Origin: Oribacterium sp. P6A1
GTDB taxonomy: Bacteria; Bacillota; Clostridia; Lachnospirales; Lachnospiraceae
Direction: 5' to 3'
NCBI RefSeq assembly: GCF_000702885.1
Contig: NZ_JNKO01000004.1
Span: 62,001-126,000, forward strand
Length of the DNA stretch: 64,000 nt
The position numbers and the translations under genes were made by a program. Shown piece by piece: positions 18,241 to 26,828 of the stretch (positions within the stretch are counted from its first letter, which is position 1; each line of letters opens with the position of its first letter). The notes beneath the pieces were generated by a model. The model was not told the origin of the DNA, made no database searches, and worked only from the letters and a program-made list of their open reading frames with translations.

Positions 18241-19902
18241 ATGAACAAGAAAATCTTCGAAAATAAAGACAGAATCGACTGGATGATAACTTTGGTTCCG
18301 TTTCTTCTTATAGTGTTTCTATGTATATTGTTTTTTGTTTTCCCGGATGATTCCAATGTGGTACTTAACGGTATAAGAAATTTTCTCGGAGACAGCTTCG
18401 GAGTTTATTATCTCCTCATAGGACTTGGCACGGCCATAGCTTCAATTTATATTTCCTTTTCAAAGTACGGAAGCATTGTACTTGGAGAACAGGATGAAAA
18501 ACCAAAATACAGCTTTTTTGCCTGGGGTTCCATGATGTTCACCTGCGGACTTGCGGCAGATATACTGTTCTATTCCCTCTGCGAATGGATACTGTACTGG
18601 GAGGACCCCCATACTGCGGAGCTTGGAAATCTGATGGACTGGTCATCAACCTTTACCCTTTTTCACTGGGGACCCATACCCTGGGGATTTTATCTGGTAC
18701 TTGCTGTGGCATTCGGATTTATGCTCCATGTCAGGAAACGTAAGCGCCAGAAGTATTCAGAGGCCTGCAGACCGCTGCTTGGAAAGTATACGGATCTTCT
18801 TCCGGGCAGATTAATAGACCTTCTGGCGGTATTTGCCCTTCTTGCAGGAACCGCAACCACATTTTCAGTTGCGACACCGCTTTTGAGTCAGGCTATCAAA
18901 TCCCTTATAGGTTTGGAAATTTCTGACAGGATCATAACCATAGTCATACTTGTGACAACCTGCATTATTTATACTTATTCCGTAATGAAGGGAATGATAG
19001 GAGTTTCCATACTTGCCAATGTCTGCACCTACCTTTTCTATGGCCTGCTCCTTTACGTGCTTCTGTTCGGCGGACAGTGCAGGTTCATAATCGAGTGCGG
19101 AGTTTCCGCCATGGGAAGACTGGCGCAGAATTTCATAGGTCTTTCAACCTATACAGATCCCACAAGATCCACAGGCTTTGCACAGAACTGGACCATATTC
19201 TACTGGGCATACTGGATGGTTTGGTGTGTTGCGGCACCTTTCTTTATCGGAAGTATATCAAGAGGACGAACAGTGAGACAGACTATCCTTGGGGGATACG
19301 TATTCGGTATGGGAAGTACCTTCGTGAGCTTTATCGTTCTCGGAAACTATGGACTGGGACTTCATATGTCAGGAAAGCTGGATGTTGTATCTTTCTATGA
19401 AAAGACGGGAGATCTTTACGTGACCATAATTGAGATCATAAATCAGCTTCCCCTGGCGCCCCTTGTGATGGTGGCGCTTATAATAGCCATGATAGCTTTT
19501 TATGCCACATCTTTTGATTCCATAACCCTGGTGGCTGCCCAGTACAGCTATAAGGATCTCAGGGAGGATGAAGAGCCTAAGGGTCCCATAAAGGCCTTCT
19601 GGTCTGTTCTTCTTATACTTCTCCCTGTGGCACTTGTATTCTCCGACAGCTCCATGTCAAACATACAGTCAGTCAGCATAATCGCGGCATTCCCTATAGG
19701 ACTTGTGATAATGCTTATAACGGCGGCATTTGTAAAGGACGCGGAGTTGTTCTTAAGAGAGATTGAACAGACGGAAAAAGAAGGTGTAAAAATCTTACAG
19801 GCTCATAAGCCGGTGAAGGCTAAGGAAGAGGATGAACTCTCAGATGATAAAATAGAAGAAATCATCGAGAATTGGGAGTACATGTATGGAGATAGAGGAT
19901 GA
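18241..19902 (+). CDS. BCCT family betaine/choline/carnitine-type transporter
   Basis: A secondary transporter for quaternary ammonium compounds, with about twelve membrane helices in 553 residues. The family signature is clear: NWTIFYWAYWMVWCVAAPFF followed by GSISRGRT. Earlier, HWGPIPWGFY matches the conserved tryptophan-rich helix of the aromatic binding box. The C-terminal 60 residues are acidic and cytoplasmic. Carnitine, choline and glycine betaine are all possible substrates, for osmoprotection or, in gut Clostridia, metabolism. GAGGAGAAAG precedes the ATG. A terminator follows, then a YesL-like gene. Confidence 0.9.
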   Translation: MNKKIFENKDRIDWMITLVPFLLIVFLCILFFVFPDDSNVVLNGIRNFLGDSFGVYYLLIGLGTAIASIYISFSKYGSIVLGEQDEKPKYSFFAWGSMMFTCGLAADILFYSLCEWILYWEDPHTAELGNLMDWSSTFTLFHWGPIPWGFYLVLAVAFGFMLHVRKRKRQKYSEACRPLLGKYTDLLPGRLIDLLAVFALLAGTATTFSVATPLLSQAIKSLIGLEISDRIITIVILVTTCIIYTYSVMKGMIGVSILANVCTYLFYGLLLYVLLFGGQCRFIIECGVSAMGRLAQNFIGLSTYTDPTRSTGFAQNWTIFYWAYWMVWCVAAPFFIGSISRGRTVRQTILGGYVFGMGSTFVSFIVLGNYGLGLHMSGKLDVVSFYEKTGDLYVTIIEIINQLPLAPLVMVALIIAMIAFYATSFDSITLVAAQYSYKDLREDEEPKGPIKAFWSVLLILLPVALVFSDSSMSNIQSVSIIAAFPIGLVIMLITAAFVKDAELFLREIEQTEKEGVKILQAHKPVKAKEEDELSDDKIEEIIENWEYMYGDRG

Positions 19903-19910
19903 TTTGTGAT

Positions 19911-19950
19911 AAAATGCTCATGCTGCTTTTTGGCGGCATGAGCATTTTAA
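19911..19950 (+). terminator. Strong hairpin terminator after the BCCT gene
   Basis: A 16-bp stem, AAAATGCTCATGCTGC with GCGGCATGAGCATTTT and one G-T wobble, loop TTTTTG. The trailing T tract is short and mixed (TTTTAATTTATT), and the complementary A tract in front may allow termination on both strands. Confidence 0.75.
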
Positions 19951-19972
19951 TTTATTAACGGGAGATGATACC

Positions 19973-20632
19973 ATGCTTCAGGGCTTTTTTAATTATGACA
20001 ATCCTATCTGGCGTTTTGTAGGAAGATTAGGAGATATGATGATTCTCAATGTACTTTGGATTCTGTGTTCTCTGCCTGTATTTACCATAGGGGCATCCAC
20101 GACTGCACTGTACTACTGCACACTGAAGATAGTGAGAAATGAGGATTACGGCAATATAAAGATGTTTTTTAAATCCTTCAGGCAGAATTTCAGGCAGGCC
20201 ACCCTTATCTGGATTCCCATGCTTTTCATAGGAGGAGTACTGGCATTTGATTTTTATTTTTTCGGAAAGATCATGGAAAATGCCGGTGTAATGAGGATCG
20301 TCTGCCAGGCGGTGACCATCGCCATCATGGTTATCTGGCTTTTTGTGTTCCTTTATGTATGGCCGGTGCTCAGCAGATTTGAAAACACCATAAAGAATAC
20401 AGTGCTTAATGCAGCCTTTATGTCCGTACGCTATCTCGGTTCCACATTGGGTATGCTCGTAAGTGATGTGATAGTTATGGGTATAGCCTATGTCTGCTTA
20501 TTTTATGTAGGATGGATTACAGCTATTATGGTACTTATGGGATATCCGCTTCTTGCATGGATCAATTCCACCATGCTGGAACATATTTTCAAGAATTTTA
20601 TGCCAAAAGAAGATGTAGATCACTATGAGTGA
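19973..20632 (+). CDS. YesL-like (DUF624) membrane protein
   Basis: A 219-residue protein with about five membrane helices. The opening NPIWRFVGRLGDMMILNVLW and the block SLPVFTIGASTTALYYCTLK are typical of the DUF624/YesL family, which is often found near YesM/YesN systems and sugar transporters and has no proven function. It is separated from the upstream transporter by a terminator, so it probably has its own transcript. Its stop codon directly touches a set of phased repeats listed separately. Confidence 0.85.
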   Translation: MLQGFFNYDNPIWRFVGRLGDMMILNVLWILCSLPVFTIGASTTALYYCTLKIVRNEDYGNIKMFFKSFRQNFRQATLIWIPMLFIGGVLAFDFYFFGKIMENAGVMRIVCQAVTIAIMVIWLFVFLYVWPVLSRFENTIKNTVLNAAFMSVRYLGSTLGMLVSDVIVMGIAYVCLFYVGWITAIMVLMGYPLLAWINSTMLEHIFKNFMPKEDVDHYE

Positions 20633-20693
20633 TTGTTCATATAACGTTCATAATTGTTTACAATTTGTTCAAACGGAAAACATAGTTTGTTCA
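20633..20693 (+). repeat. Helically phased GTTCA direct repeats, candidate regulator binding array
   Basis: TTGTTCA occurs at 20633, 20665 and 20687, with variants ACGTTCA at 20644 and TTGTTTA at 20654. The steps are 11, 10, 11 and 22 bases, so all copies face the same side of the helix. Pairs 21-22 bases apart have the spacing of LytTR-type sites, and AACGTTCAT at 20643-20651 fits the LytTR consensus as I know it; the others fit only in part. TTGACT at 20697-20702 follows directly and could be a -35 box. Confidence 0.5.
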
Positions 20694-20724
20694 CCGTTGA
20701 CTTTTATAGTATAAGCATGATAAC

Positions 20725-20852
20725 AAAAGTGTTATCAATAGTTAATAAGATTTTTTTCATAATACTCGGGCAGGGACCATTGGTCACCTGCCCTCCTCCC
20801 TTTTATGAGATAATTTTTGGGGGCTTACTTCCGGGTTCAGAAGTAAGCCCCC
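20725..20852 (+). ncRNA. Candidate small RNA with two hairpins
   Basis: The stretch downstream of the phased repeats has no credible gene but strong structure. GGGCAGG-GACC pairs with GGTC-A-CCTGCCC at 20768-20793 (one bulged A). A C-rich single-stranded segment, TCCTCCC, could pair with Shine-Dalgarno sequences. A perfect 13-bp terminator hairpin at 20819-20852 follows. A possible promoter is TTGACT at 20697 with GATAAC at 20719. The exact 5' end is a guess. It could instead be only a double terminator region for yesL. Confidence 0.35.
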
Positions 20853-20857
20853 TTTCT
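20819..20857. terminator. Intrinsic terminator between yesL and the AraC gene
   Basis: A perfect 13-bp stem, GGGGGCTTACTTC with GAAGTAAGCCCCC, loop CGGGTTCA, then TTTCTT. A run of T residues also lies before it, giving A-rich flanks, and the minus-strand AraC gene ends at 20886, so it may serve both strands. Confidence 0.85.
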
Positions 20858-20885
20858 TAAAACTGAAACCTGCATCAGTTTCGCT

Positions 20886-21794
20886 TTAAAGATCTGTCTC
20901 TATGGGGATAGATGCCAGAGGAGCATCATTTATATCGAGACTGTCTTCAAGATTTATATTCTTGTCCTTTTTACGATAGTCTCTGGGAGACATACCGTAT
21001 GCCTTATGGAAGGCGTCTTTAAAGTAGTTTGAATCACTGAAACCGTTGTTCAGAGCTACTTCGGTTACTGTATGATCTGTGTGCGCCAGTTCTATGGCAG
21101 CTTTGTTCAGACGGACATAGGTCAGATATTCATGGACTCCTATGCCGGTATCCTCTTTGAATTTTCTTGAAAGATAATTGGGGCTGAATCCGCTTGCATC
21201 CGCTATGTCTGACAGAGATATGCGCTGATTATAATTTCTGTTTATATATGTGGCGGCGAGATTAACCTGACGGTTGGTAGTATGCAATTCGTCCATCAGG
21301 GTAGTATCTATACCTGTTGAGAAACGATTTATGATAACAATCAGCTGGATGAGACACAGAGAAAGCATGACAGGACTTATCTTTGAATCATTAAATCGCT
21401 GCTCAGCCTCCATATTACGTATAAGCTGTTCCACATGAACCTGATACATGGGAGGTATCTGAAGAATAAGCTTATGTTTTCCGTCCTTCAGCATATCACT
21501 GATAAAATTCAGATTTGAGAAGCTTACATCCGGTTCCCTGAATAAAATACTGGTTCGTACAGACTGCTGTCTTGAAGTATAATGAATGATATGGGGAGTA
21601 TTTGGGGGGATGATGATGACGCTTCCGGGAACAAGATTATATGAGAGGGACCTCATAAGGAAAGTGCAGCTGCCCTTGCTAAGATAAAACAGTTCATAAT
21701 GATTGTGAACATGGGGGTCCATCATCTTGTAGTCTGAGCTTCTGCTTTTTGTATCAACAAATATTCTGTTAATGGAATAACCAATGATCGGCAT
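20886..21794 (-). CDS. AraC family transcriptional regulator with cupin sensing domain
   Basis: A 302-residue regulator. The N-terminal half is cupin-like, with DPHVHNHYELFYL (metal or ligand-binding histidines) and PGSVIIIPPNTPHIIHY. The C-terminal half holds two helix-turn-helix units, ISLSDIADASGFSPNYLSRK and the closing GFSDSNYFKDAFHKAYGMSP. These proteins usually sense a sugar and activate nearby catabolic or uptake genes. The ATG at 21794 is chosen because GAGG lies 6 bases upstream; an in-frame TTG 21 bases earlier has no such site. It faces away from the solute-binding protein and chemoreceptor genes, which may be its targets. Confidence 0.9.
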   Translation of the reverse strand: MPIIGYSINRIFVDTKSRSSDYKMMDPHVHNHYELFYLSKGSCTFLMRSLSYNLVPGSVIIIPPNTPHIIHYTSRQQSVRTSILFREPDVSFSNLNFISDMLKDGKHKLILQIPPMYQVHVEQLIRNMEAEQRFNDSKISPVMLSLCLIQLIVIINRFSTGIDTTLMDELHTTNRQVNLAATYINRNYNQRISLSDIADASGFSPNYLSRKFKEDTGIGVHEYLTYVRLNKAAIELAHTDHTVTEVALNNGFSDSNYFKDAFHKAYGMSPRDYRKKDKNINLEDSLDINDAPLASIPIETDL

Positions 21795-22009
21795 AAAAAA
21801 CCTCGTAAATCCCAAATTGATGAAATGAAAATGAGTATTATCATCCAGGACAAATAAAAAAATAGTAAAAAATTAAAAAAAAGTATTATAGCGATAAATA
21901 TTCAGTGCTTTTATAGTTTTACAACAAAAAACATATAGAATCAAATGCTAATTTATCATATTGTAATGTAGGACTTCAAAGAGTCTAACTATTCTATACT
22001 CTATACTAT

Positions 22010-22137
22010 CAGGATTGAGACCCGATTACCCCTCACTCAAATCGGGCCTCCCGCAATCCTGGATGATTCCTGAGATTTATTTAGAAATTAAAGATTGATT
22101 TGTATTTTAAGGCACCTTTGCAGGGTGCTTTTTTTTG
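22010..22137 (+). ncRNA. Candidate small RNA or leader RNA with C-rich loops
   Basis: CAGGATTG (22010-22017) pairs with CAATCCTG (22054-22061). Within it CCCGATT (22021-22027) pairs with AATCGGG (22040-22046). The loop ACCCCTCACTC and the strand CCTCCC are unpaired and C-rich, the kind of anti-Shine-Dalgarno motif found in some Gram-positive regulatory RNAs. An intrinsic terminator at 22108-22137 ends the unit, 140 bases before the next gene. It does not match any riboswitch class that I know. Confidence 0.4.
22108..22137 (+). terminator. Intrinsic terminator upstream of the solute-binding protein gene
   Basis: GCACC pairs with GGTGC, extended by AA/TT across a bulged G, followed by eight T residues at 22129-22136. 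As it lies before and not after a gene, it ends either a small RNA or an attenuated leader. Confidence 0.7.
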
Positions 22138-22278
22138 TATCGTGGAGAGAATATAAAGAAATAAAATACTTATAAATTTTTTGAATTATTCCGAAAGTAA
22201 TGTTAGAAACCTTGTTTTTTAAGCTTTTTTTATGGGTTAAAGAGTGTTTGAAGGTAAGTATCAAGGAGCACGGTAAAG

Positions 22279-23658
22279 ATGAAGAAAGAGTTTTTGAGTA
22301 TAGGCACAGGAGTGATGATGGCAGTTATGCTGTCTTCCTGCGGAAATGTTGAGCTTCTCAAAGAACAGGTGACGAAAAAGGTATTTGGAATAGATTTGTC
22401 TGAGCCTGGCTCTGCCGCAAAGGAGGAAACCGGGGACACAGAGAGCAAAACGACTATTAAACTTTTTAACGGAAAAGCAGAGGTCGAAGCGCAGATTCAG
22501 GAGCTTGCAAGAAAATATAAAGAAGAGACGGGAATCAATGTAGAGGTTGAATCTGCCCAGTCGGGAGTAGATGTACAGGCTACACTGAAAGCCTATTATC
22601 TTTCTGATAAAATGCCGGATATATTTGTCTGCGAATCTTCAAGCTTTGCAAACTGGGAAGGTTTGCTGGAAGATATGAGCGATCAGGAATGGACCAGGGA
22701 TACAGATGCTGAATATGTGGATCCTGTATACGGTACTTTGGGATTTCCCTATGCCACAGAGGCAATAGGGCTCATTTACAATGCAGATATTTTATCTAAG
22801 GCAGGAATAGATGCAGGTAGTCTGACAACTCCCGAGCAGGTAAGGAATGCTTTTCAGGAACTCGATTTGAAAAAGGAGCAGCTGGGACTTACTGCAGTGG
22901 TAGGTTATTGTGCTGAGGATAAAAATCTCAGCTGGTCGACCGGAAACCATATATTCGGAAACTATATAGATGCAGGACTTGACAGAGGGGACACCACCTA
23001 TATAGATATGATAAATAACGATCAGACTCTGGATCAGGACAGAATGCTCAAGTTTGGAAAATTTATCGGACTTCTTCAGGAGTATAGTGATCCGGCCCTT
23101 CTTCTGGATGGAACCTATGATGATCAGGTTAAGAATTTTGCTTCCGGAAAATATGCTTTTGTAACCCAGGGTTCATGGATAGGTGCTGTTATGACAGGGG
23201 CATCGGCTGCTGAGTATGCCGCAGCCGGCAATTTTGAAGTCGGTATGATGCCGTATGTATTTGATGAAGGCATAGACACCATCCTTACCAATCCTCCGTC
23301 ATGGTGGGCGGTTTTGAAAGAAGGAAATGTGGAAGCATCAAAGGATTTTCTTCAGTGGTGTTCAAAGGATGCCGGTCAGAAGATACTTGTTGAAGATGCC
23401 GGTTTCGTAAGTCCCTTCACTTCATGCAAATATGTGGCCAATGATCCTTTTGCCCATGTGGTTTCAAGCTATATTTCATCAGGAAAAACTTCCAGCTGGC
23501 ACTGGATGAACATGAAGGAAGGAATCGCTGCCAATGCTTTGGGATCTGTATTCCACAGCTATGCTGCAGGCGGGATAAATGCTGAGGGCTTTGTTTCAGA
23601 AATCGGTCTTAAGATAAAGAATTACTATCAGGGCGGAAAGGAGGAGCAGAATGGATAA
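22279..23658 (+). CDS. Family 1 extracellular solute-binding lipoprotein, coupled to a chemoreceptor
   Basis: A 459-residue lipoprotein; the signal peptide ends in a lipobox LSSC. The mature part has the pattern of the MalE/UgpB type: [54 protein letters not shown] and [14 protein letters not shown]. No permease or ATPase genes lie nearby. The stop codon at 23656-23658 overlaps the start of a methyl-accepting chemotaxis protein at 23651, so the two are translated together. The likely job is to catch an oligosaccharide and present it to the receptor, although sharing a distant permease is possible. The ligand is unknown. Confidence 0.88.
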   Translation: MKKEFLSIGTGVMMAVMLSSCGNVELLKEQVTKKVFGIDLSEPGSAAKEETGDTESKTTIKLFNGKAEVEAQIQELARKYKEETGINVEVESAQSGVDVQATLKAYYLSDKMPDIFVCESSSFANWEGLLEDMSDQEWTRDTDAEYVDPVYGTLGFPYATEAIGLIYNADILSKAGIDAGSLTTPEQVRNAFQELDLKKEQLGLTAVVGYCAEDKNLSWSTGNHIFGNYIDAGLDRGDTTYIDMINNDQTLDQDRMLKFGKFIGLLQEYSDPALLLDGTYDDQVKNFASGKYAFVTQGSWIGAVMTGASAAEYAAAGNFEVGMMPYVFDEGIDTILTNPPSWWAVLKEGNVEASKDFLQWCSKDAGQKILVEDAGFVSPFTSCKYVANDPFAHVVSSYISSGKTSSWHWMNMKEGIAANALGSVFHSYAAGGINAEGFVSEIGLKIKNYYQGGKEEQNG

Positions 23659-25444
23659 CATAGAAGTTGAGAACAGCGGTAGAAAGTTGAAAGTAAGAAA
23701 GAATCCTTTGTTCTTCTGCACTATCATATTCCAGATCAGTGTCATCAACATAATCATGCTGATTGCCTTCATATTCGTTATGAGAATGCTCATAACCCAG
23801 ATGCAGCAGCAGACTGTAAACAGCAGGTCCATGTCCCAGTATGTTCTGTCCCTGAGTACGGGAGAAGCACAGCTTAAATCCGATGTCATGTCCCTTTATG
23901 ACCAGTCCATAGGATATGTATCTGCCACGGCAACAGAAACCAGAGTGGCATTATTACCTGAAATTCAATCCACGAGAGAGACCATCGAGAGAGACATTAC
24001 CAATCTCAAGGATCATTTTGATGCAGACAGCCAGGCTGAAGCCGTCAGCACACTTCTGGAAATAAAAAACCAGTATGACCGGTTAAATGTCATAATCGAT
24101 GAAGCAATAGAAAAAATAGATGCCGGCGATAGGGAAACGGCTTATGAAATCCTTTTTAACCGTGCGGAGATTCAGAAGGTGGCCATCTTCCACTCGTGTA
24201 AGGTCATAGATCAGGTGGTTGCATCAGAAGCGGATAAGAGCAATGCCGAGATGCAGAACATGATGGTGGAAGGAATACAGTCGGCTATCAGGGGTACAGG
24301 ACTTTTCGTTCTGCTCATCATATTTAATTACCTGCTGAACTATTTCGGTATTGTCAGAAAGATAAAGAAGATATCAAGAGAAGTTACCGATATCATAGGT
24401 AATATAGAGAAGCATGAGGGTGATCTGACAGCAAGAATCTATACAAGAAGTGCTTCTGAACTTGTGTATATCATAAACGGAATCAACCACTTCATAGAGA
24501 CTCTGCAGGCTATCATGCGGGAAGTCAAGTCAGGTGTGGAGGTGCTTAATTCATCAACGGAAACAGTCACCAGAAAGCTCAATTCTTCAAACAGCAATGT
24601 GCAGAGTACATCTGCAGCCATGGAGGAGCTTAGTGCCAGCATGCAGTCCGTATCTGAAATGGTCAACTCCATGAATACTCAGGTTGTGGATGTCAAGTCC
24701 TCCACTGATGAGATCAATTCCGAGGCCAGTGACGGATGTGACACAGCCACCGGCATAAAGAAAGAAGCGGACGAGATCAAGCAGCATGTTACCGAGAGAA
24801 AACAGAGCATGAATGAAAAGATGAGCGAGCTGAGCGCTGTTCTTGCCAAGTCTCTGGAGGATTCAAAGAAGGTAAAGGAAATCGATAAGCTGACAAAGAA
24901 TATCCTCGATATCGCAGAACAGACTAATCTCCTTGCTGTCAATGCCTCCATCGAGGCGGCACGTGCAGGACAGGCTGGAAAAGGCTTTGCTGTAGTTGCT
25001 GCCGAAGTAAGCAGCCTGGCTGCAAATTCAAAGCAGACAGCGAACAACATCCAGAAGATCAGTAAGGATGTTACAAGTGCTGTAGGTGAACTTGCGGAGA
25101 ATTCACAGAAGGTATTGGAATTCATAAATACGGATGTCATGGAAGATTATGACTCCTTTGTTGAGACCGGTGACAAGTACGAGCATACAGCAGATACCAT
25201 GCATGAGATCCTTACATCCTTTAAGGAAAAAGCGGATCATCTGAATTACGTAATGTCAGATATGGCCAATGCCGTGGATTCCATTACAAATTCCATCTCG
25301 GAAAGCTCACAGGCTATCAAGATGTCAGCCGACAATACGATGGAAATAGTCGGAGAAATGAACGGAATTTCGGAGGCTATGGACCAGAATGTGGAGGTTA
25401 CCGGAAAACTTAATGAAGCTACCGATAAATTTACACAAGTGTAG
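23651..25444 (+). CDS. Methyl-accepting chemotaxis protein
   Basis: A transmembrane chemoreceptor of 597 residues. One helix lies at about residues 20-45, a helical extracytoplasmic domain of about 165 residues follows, a second helix ([15 protein letters not shown]) sits near 220-238, then a HAMP segment with GDLTARI and a long signalling coiled coil. The highly conserved hairpin tip is present: [19 protein letters not shown] followed by [15 protein letters not shown]. It overlaps the preceding binding-protein gene by 8 bases, which strongly suggests ligand sensing through that lipoprotein. It implies that the organism is motile with a Che pathway encoded elsewhere. Confidence 0.94.
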   Translation: MDNIEVENSGRKLKVRKNPLFFCTIIFQISVINIIMLIAFIFVMRMLITQMQQQTVNSRSMSQYVLSLSTGEAQLKSDVMSLYDQSIGYVSATATETRVALLPEIQSTRETIERDITNLKDHFDADSQAEAVSTLLEIKNQYDRLNVIIDEAIEKIDAGDRETAYEILFNRAEIQKVAIFHSCKVIDQVVASEADKSNAEMQNMMVEGIQSAIRGTGLFVLLIIFNYLLNYFGIVRKIKKISREVTDIIGNIEKHEGDLTARIYTRSASELVYIINGINHFIETLQAIMREVKSGVEVLNSSTETVTRKLNSSNSNVQSTSAAMEELSASMQSVSEMVNSMNTQVVDVKSSTDEINSEASDGCDTATGIKKEADEIKQHVTERKQSMNEKMSELSAVLAKSLEDSKKVKEIDKLTKNILDIAEQTNLLAVNASIEAARAGQAGKGFAVVAAEVSSLAANSKQTANNIQKISKDVTSAVGELAENSQKVLEFINTDVMEDYDSFVETGDKYEHTADTMHEILTSFKEKADHLNYVMSDMANAVDSITNSISESSQAIKMSADNTMEIVGEMNGISEAMDQNVEVTGKLNEATDKFTQV

Positions 25445-25486
25445 CCTGAAGGTATGCCTGTGATTAAGTGAAATTGTTAAAAAATA

Positions 25487-25524
25487 AGCACAAGATATCT
25501 TGAAGAAAAGAGATATCTTGTGCT
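25487..25524. terminator. 14-bp inverted repeat after the chemoreceptor gene, overlapping the kdgK promoter
   Basis: AGCACAAGATATCT, a 10-base loop and AGATATCTTGTGCT form a perfect stem 43 bases after the chemoreceptor stop. Only a short T tract follows (ATACTTTTA). It may act as terminator, but the -35 (TTGAAG, 25500-25505) and start of the -10 (TATACT, 25524-25529) of the next gene lie within it, so it could also be an operator. Confidence 0.55.
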
Positions 25525-25554
25525 ATACTTTTATACGTTATGAAAACGCTTACA
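25500..25554 (+). promoter_or_regulatory. kdgK promoter with a catabolite-responsive element (cre)
   Basis: TTGAAG at 25500-25505 and TATACT at 25524-25529 are 18 bases apart. TGAAAACGCTTACA at 25541-25554, just after the expected start of transcription, is a textbook match to the CcpA cre consensus TGWAANCGNTNWCA. This predicts carbon catabolite repression by roadblock. Confidence 0.75.
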
Positions 25555-25638
25555 TTATCTGGCATTTTATAATGATGCAAGCGGTAAAAAAGTGGAGTGC
25601 TGCGTTGCGGAAGCAGGCAGTTTAAAATGGAGGAAGAT

Positions 25639-26736
25639 ATGGATTTAAATTTAAGACCGGCAAACGAATGTGCATTTGAAGCAGCTTCTTTAGGTGAGGT
25701 TATGCTCCGCCTTGATCCGGGTGAAGGAAGAATCAGAACAGCAAGATCATTCCGTGCATGGGAAGGCGGCGGAGAGTACAATGTTATCCGCGGACTTCGT
25801 AAGTGCTTCGGATTAAAGACTGCAGTTATCACAGCTCTTGCTGACAATGAGGTTGGACATCTCGTTGAGGATTTCATGATGCAGGGAGGTGTTGATACAT
25901 CCCTCGTTAAGTGGATGGATACAGACGGAATCGGCAGGATCTGCAGAAACGGTCTTAACTTTACAGAGAGAGGCTTCGGTATCCGTGGTGCAAAGGGATG
26001 CTCAGACAGAGCAAACACAGCTATTTCAAAGGCTAAACCGGAGGATTTTGATTTCGATTATATCTTCGGTGAGCTTGGTGTTCGCTGGCTCCACACAGGC
26101 GGAATTTATGCAGCTCTTTCAGAGCAGGCTTCAGAGACTGTGATTGAAGCTATCAAGACAGCAAAGAAGTATGGAACTATTGTTTCTTACGATCTTAACT
26201 ACCGTCCTTCCATGTGGTCAGCAATCGGCGGACAGGCAAAGGCTCAGGAAGTAAACAAGGAGATCGCAAAGTACGTAGACGTTATGATCGGTAACGAGGA
26301 AGACTTTACAGCATGCCTTGGCTTCAAGATCGAGGGACAGGATGAGTCTCTTAAGGAGCTCAATGTTGACGGCTATAAGAAGATGATCAATGAGGCTGTT
26401 AAGACATATCCTAACTTCAAGGCAGTTGCCACAACACTTCGTACTGTTCACACAGCTACAGTAAATGACTGGTCAGCTCTTTGCTGGGCAGACGGTGAGA
26501 TCTACAAGGCTGCAGACTACAAGGGCCTTGAGATCATGGATCGTGTAGGCGGCGGTGATTCTTTCGCATCCGGTCTTATCTACGGACTTATGACAACAGG
26601 AGATGCAGAGAAGGCTGTCAACTACGGTGCAGCTCACGGTGCACTTGCCATGACAACACCTGGTGATACAACCATGGCTACAAAGAAGGAAGTTGAAGCA
26701 GTTATGGGCGGTGCAGGAGCACGTGTTCAGAGATAA
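25639..26736 (+). CDS. 2-keto-3-deoxygluconate kinase-like PfkB family sugar kinase
   Basis: A ribokinase-family kinase of 365 residues. GGEYNVIRGLRK near residue 40 is the substrate-binding region and DRVGGGDSFASGLIYGL near the end is the PfkB signature with catalytic Asp. Length, the sequence WLHTGGIYAALS and the motif SYDLNYRPSMW suggest 2-keto-3-deoxygluconate kinase, which would place it in uronic-acid (pectin) breakdown. The start at 25639 is chosen because GGAGGAAG at 25629-25636 lies just upstream; ATG codons at 25627 and further upstream lack such a site. Biased codon use points to high expression. A cre site predicts repression on good sugars. Confidence 0.82.
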   Translation: MDLNLRPANECAFEAASLGEVMLRLDPGEGRIRTARSFRAWEGGGEYNVIRGLRKCFGLKTAVITALADNEVGHLVEDFMMQGGVDTSLVKWMDTDGIGRICRNGLNFTERGFGIRGAKGCSDRANTAISKAKPEDFDFDYIFGELGVRWLHTGGIYAALSEQASETVIEAIKTAKKYGTIVSYDLNYRPSMWSAIGGQAKAQEVNKEIAKYVDVMIGNEEDFTACLGFKIEGQDESLKELNVDGYKKMINEAVKTYPNFKAVATTLRTVHTATVNDWSALCWADGEIYKAADYKGLEIMDRVGGGDSFASGLIYGLMTTGDAEKAVNYGAAHGALAMTTPGDTTMATKKEVEAVMGGAGARVQR

Positions 26737-26763
26737 TTAATACAGCTCGGTTTCATAATAAAA

Positions 26764-26806
26764 AAGAAGATACAGGCCTTGAAAAGGTTTGTATCTTCTT
26801 TTTTTA
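26764..26806. terminator. Bidirectional intrinsic terminator between kdgK and lrgB
   Basis: A 15-bp stem, AAGAAGATACAGGCC with GGTTTGTATCTTCTT (two G-T wobbles), seven-base loop, then TTTTTTT. The AAAAAA on the other flank gives the minus-strand lrgAB operon a T tract too. Confidence 0.88.
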
Positions 26807-26828
26807 TCTATGTTATATGTGCATTATC

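Larger units (their letters stand above)
21795..22278. other. Intergenic region between AraC regulator and solute-binding protein
   Basis: About 480 bases without a gene. From 21840 to 21960 it is very AT-rich and probably holds the AraC gene's promoter. From 22010 to 22137 it contains the structured element and terminator listed separately. From 22138 to 22278 lies the leader of the solute-binding gene, with AAGGAG at 22262. Two overlapping TATACT hexamers at 21995 and 22002 could be -10 boxes, but no good -35 goes with them. Confidence 0.5.

Noticed and set aside
20654-20860. Open frame of 68 codons, and a shorter peptide from ATG 20717 with a hydrophobic start like a signalling peptide
   Set aside because: No ribosome binding site, the ATG may precede the transcript start, and the frame runs through the terminator hairpin.
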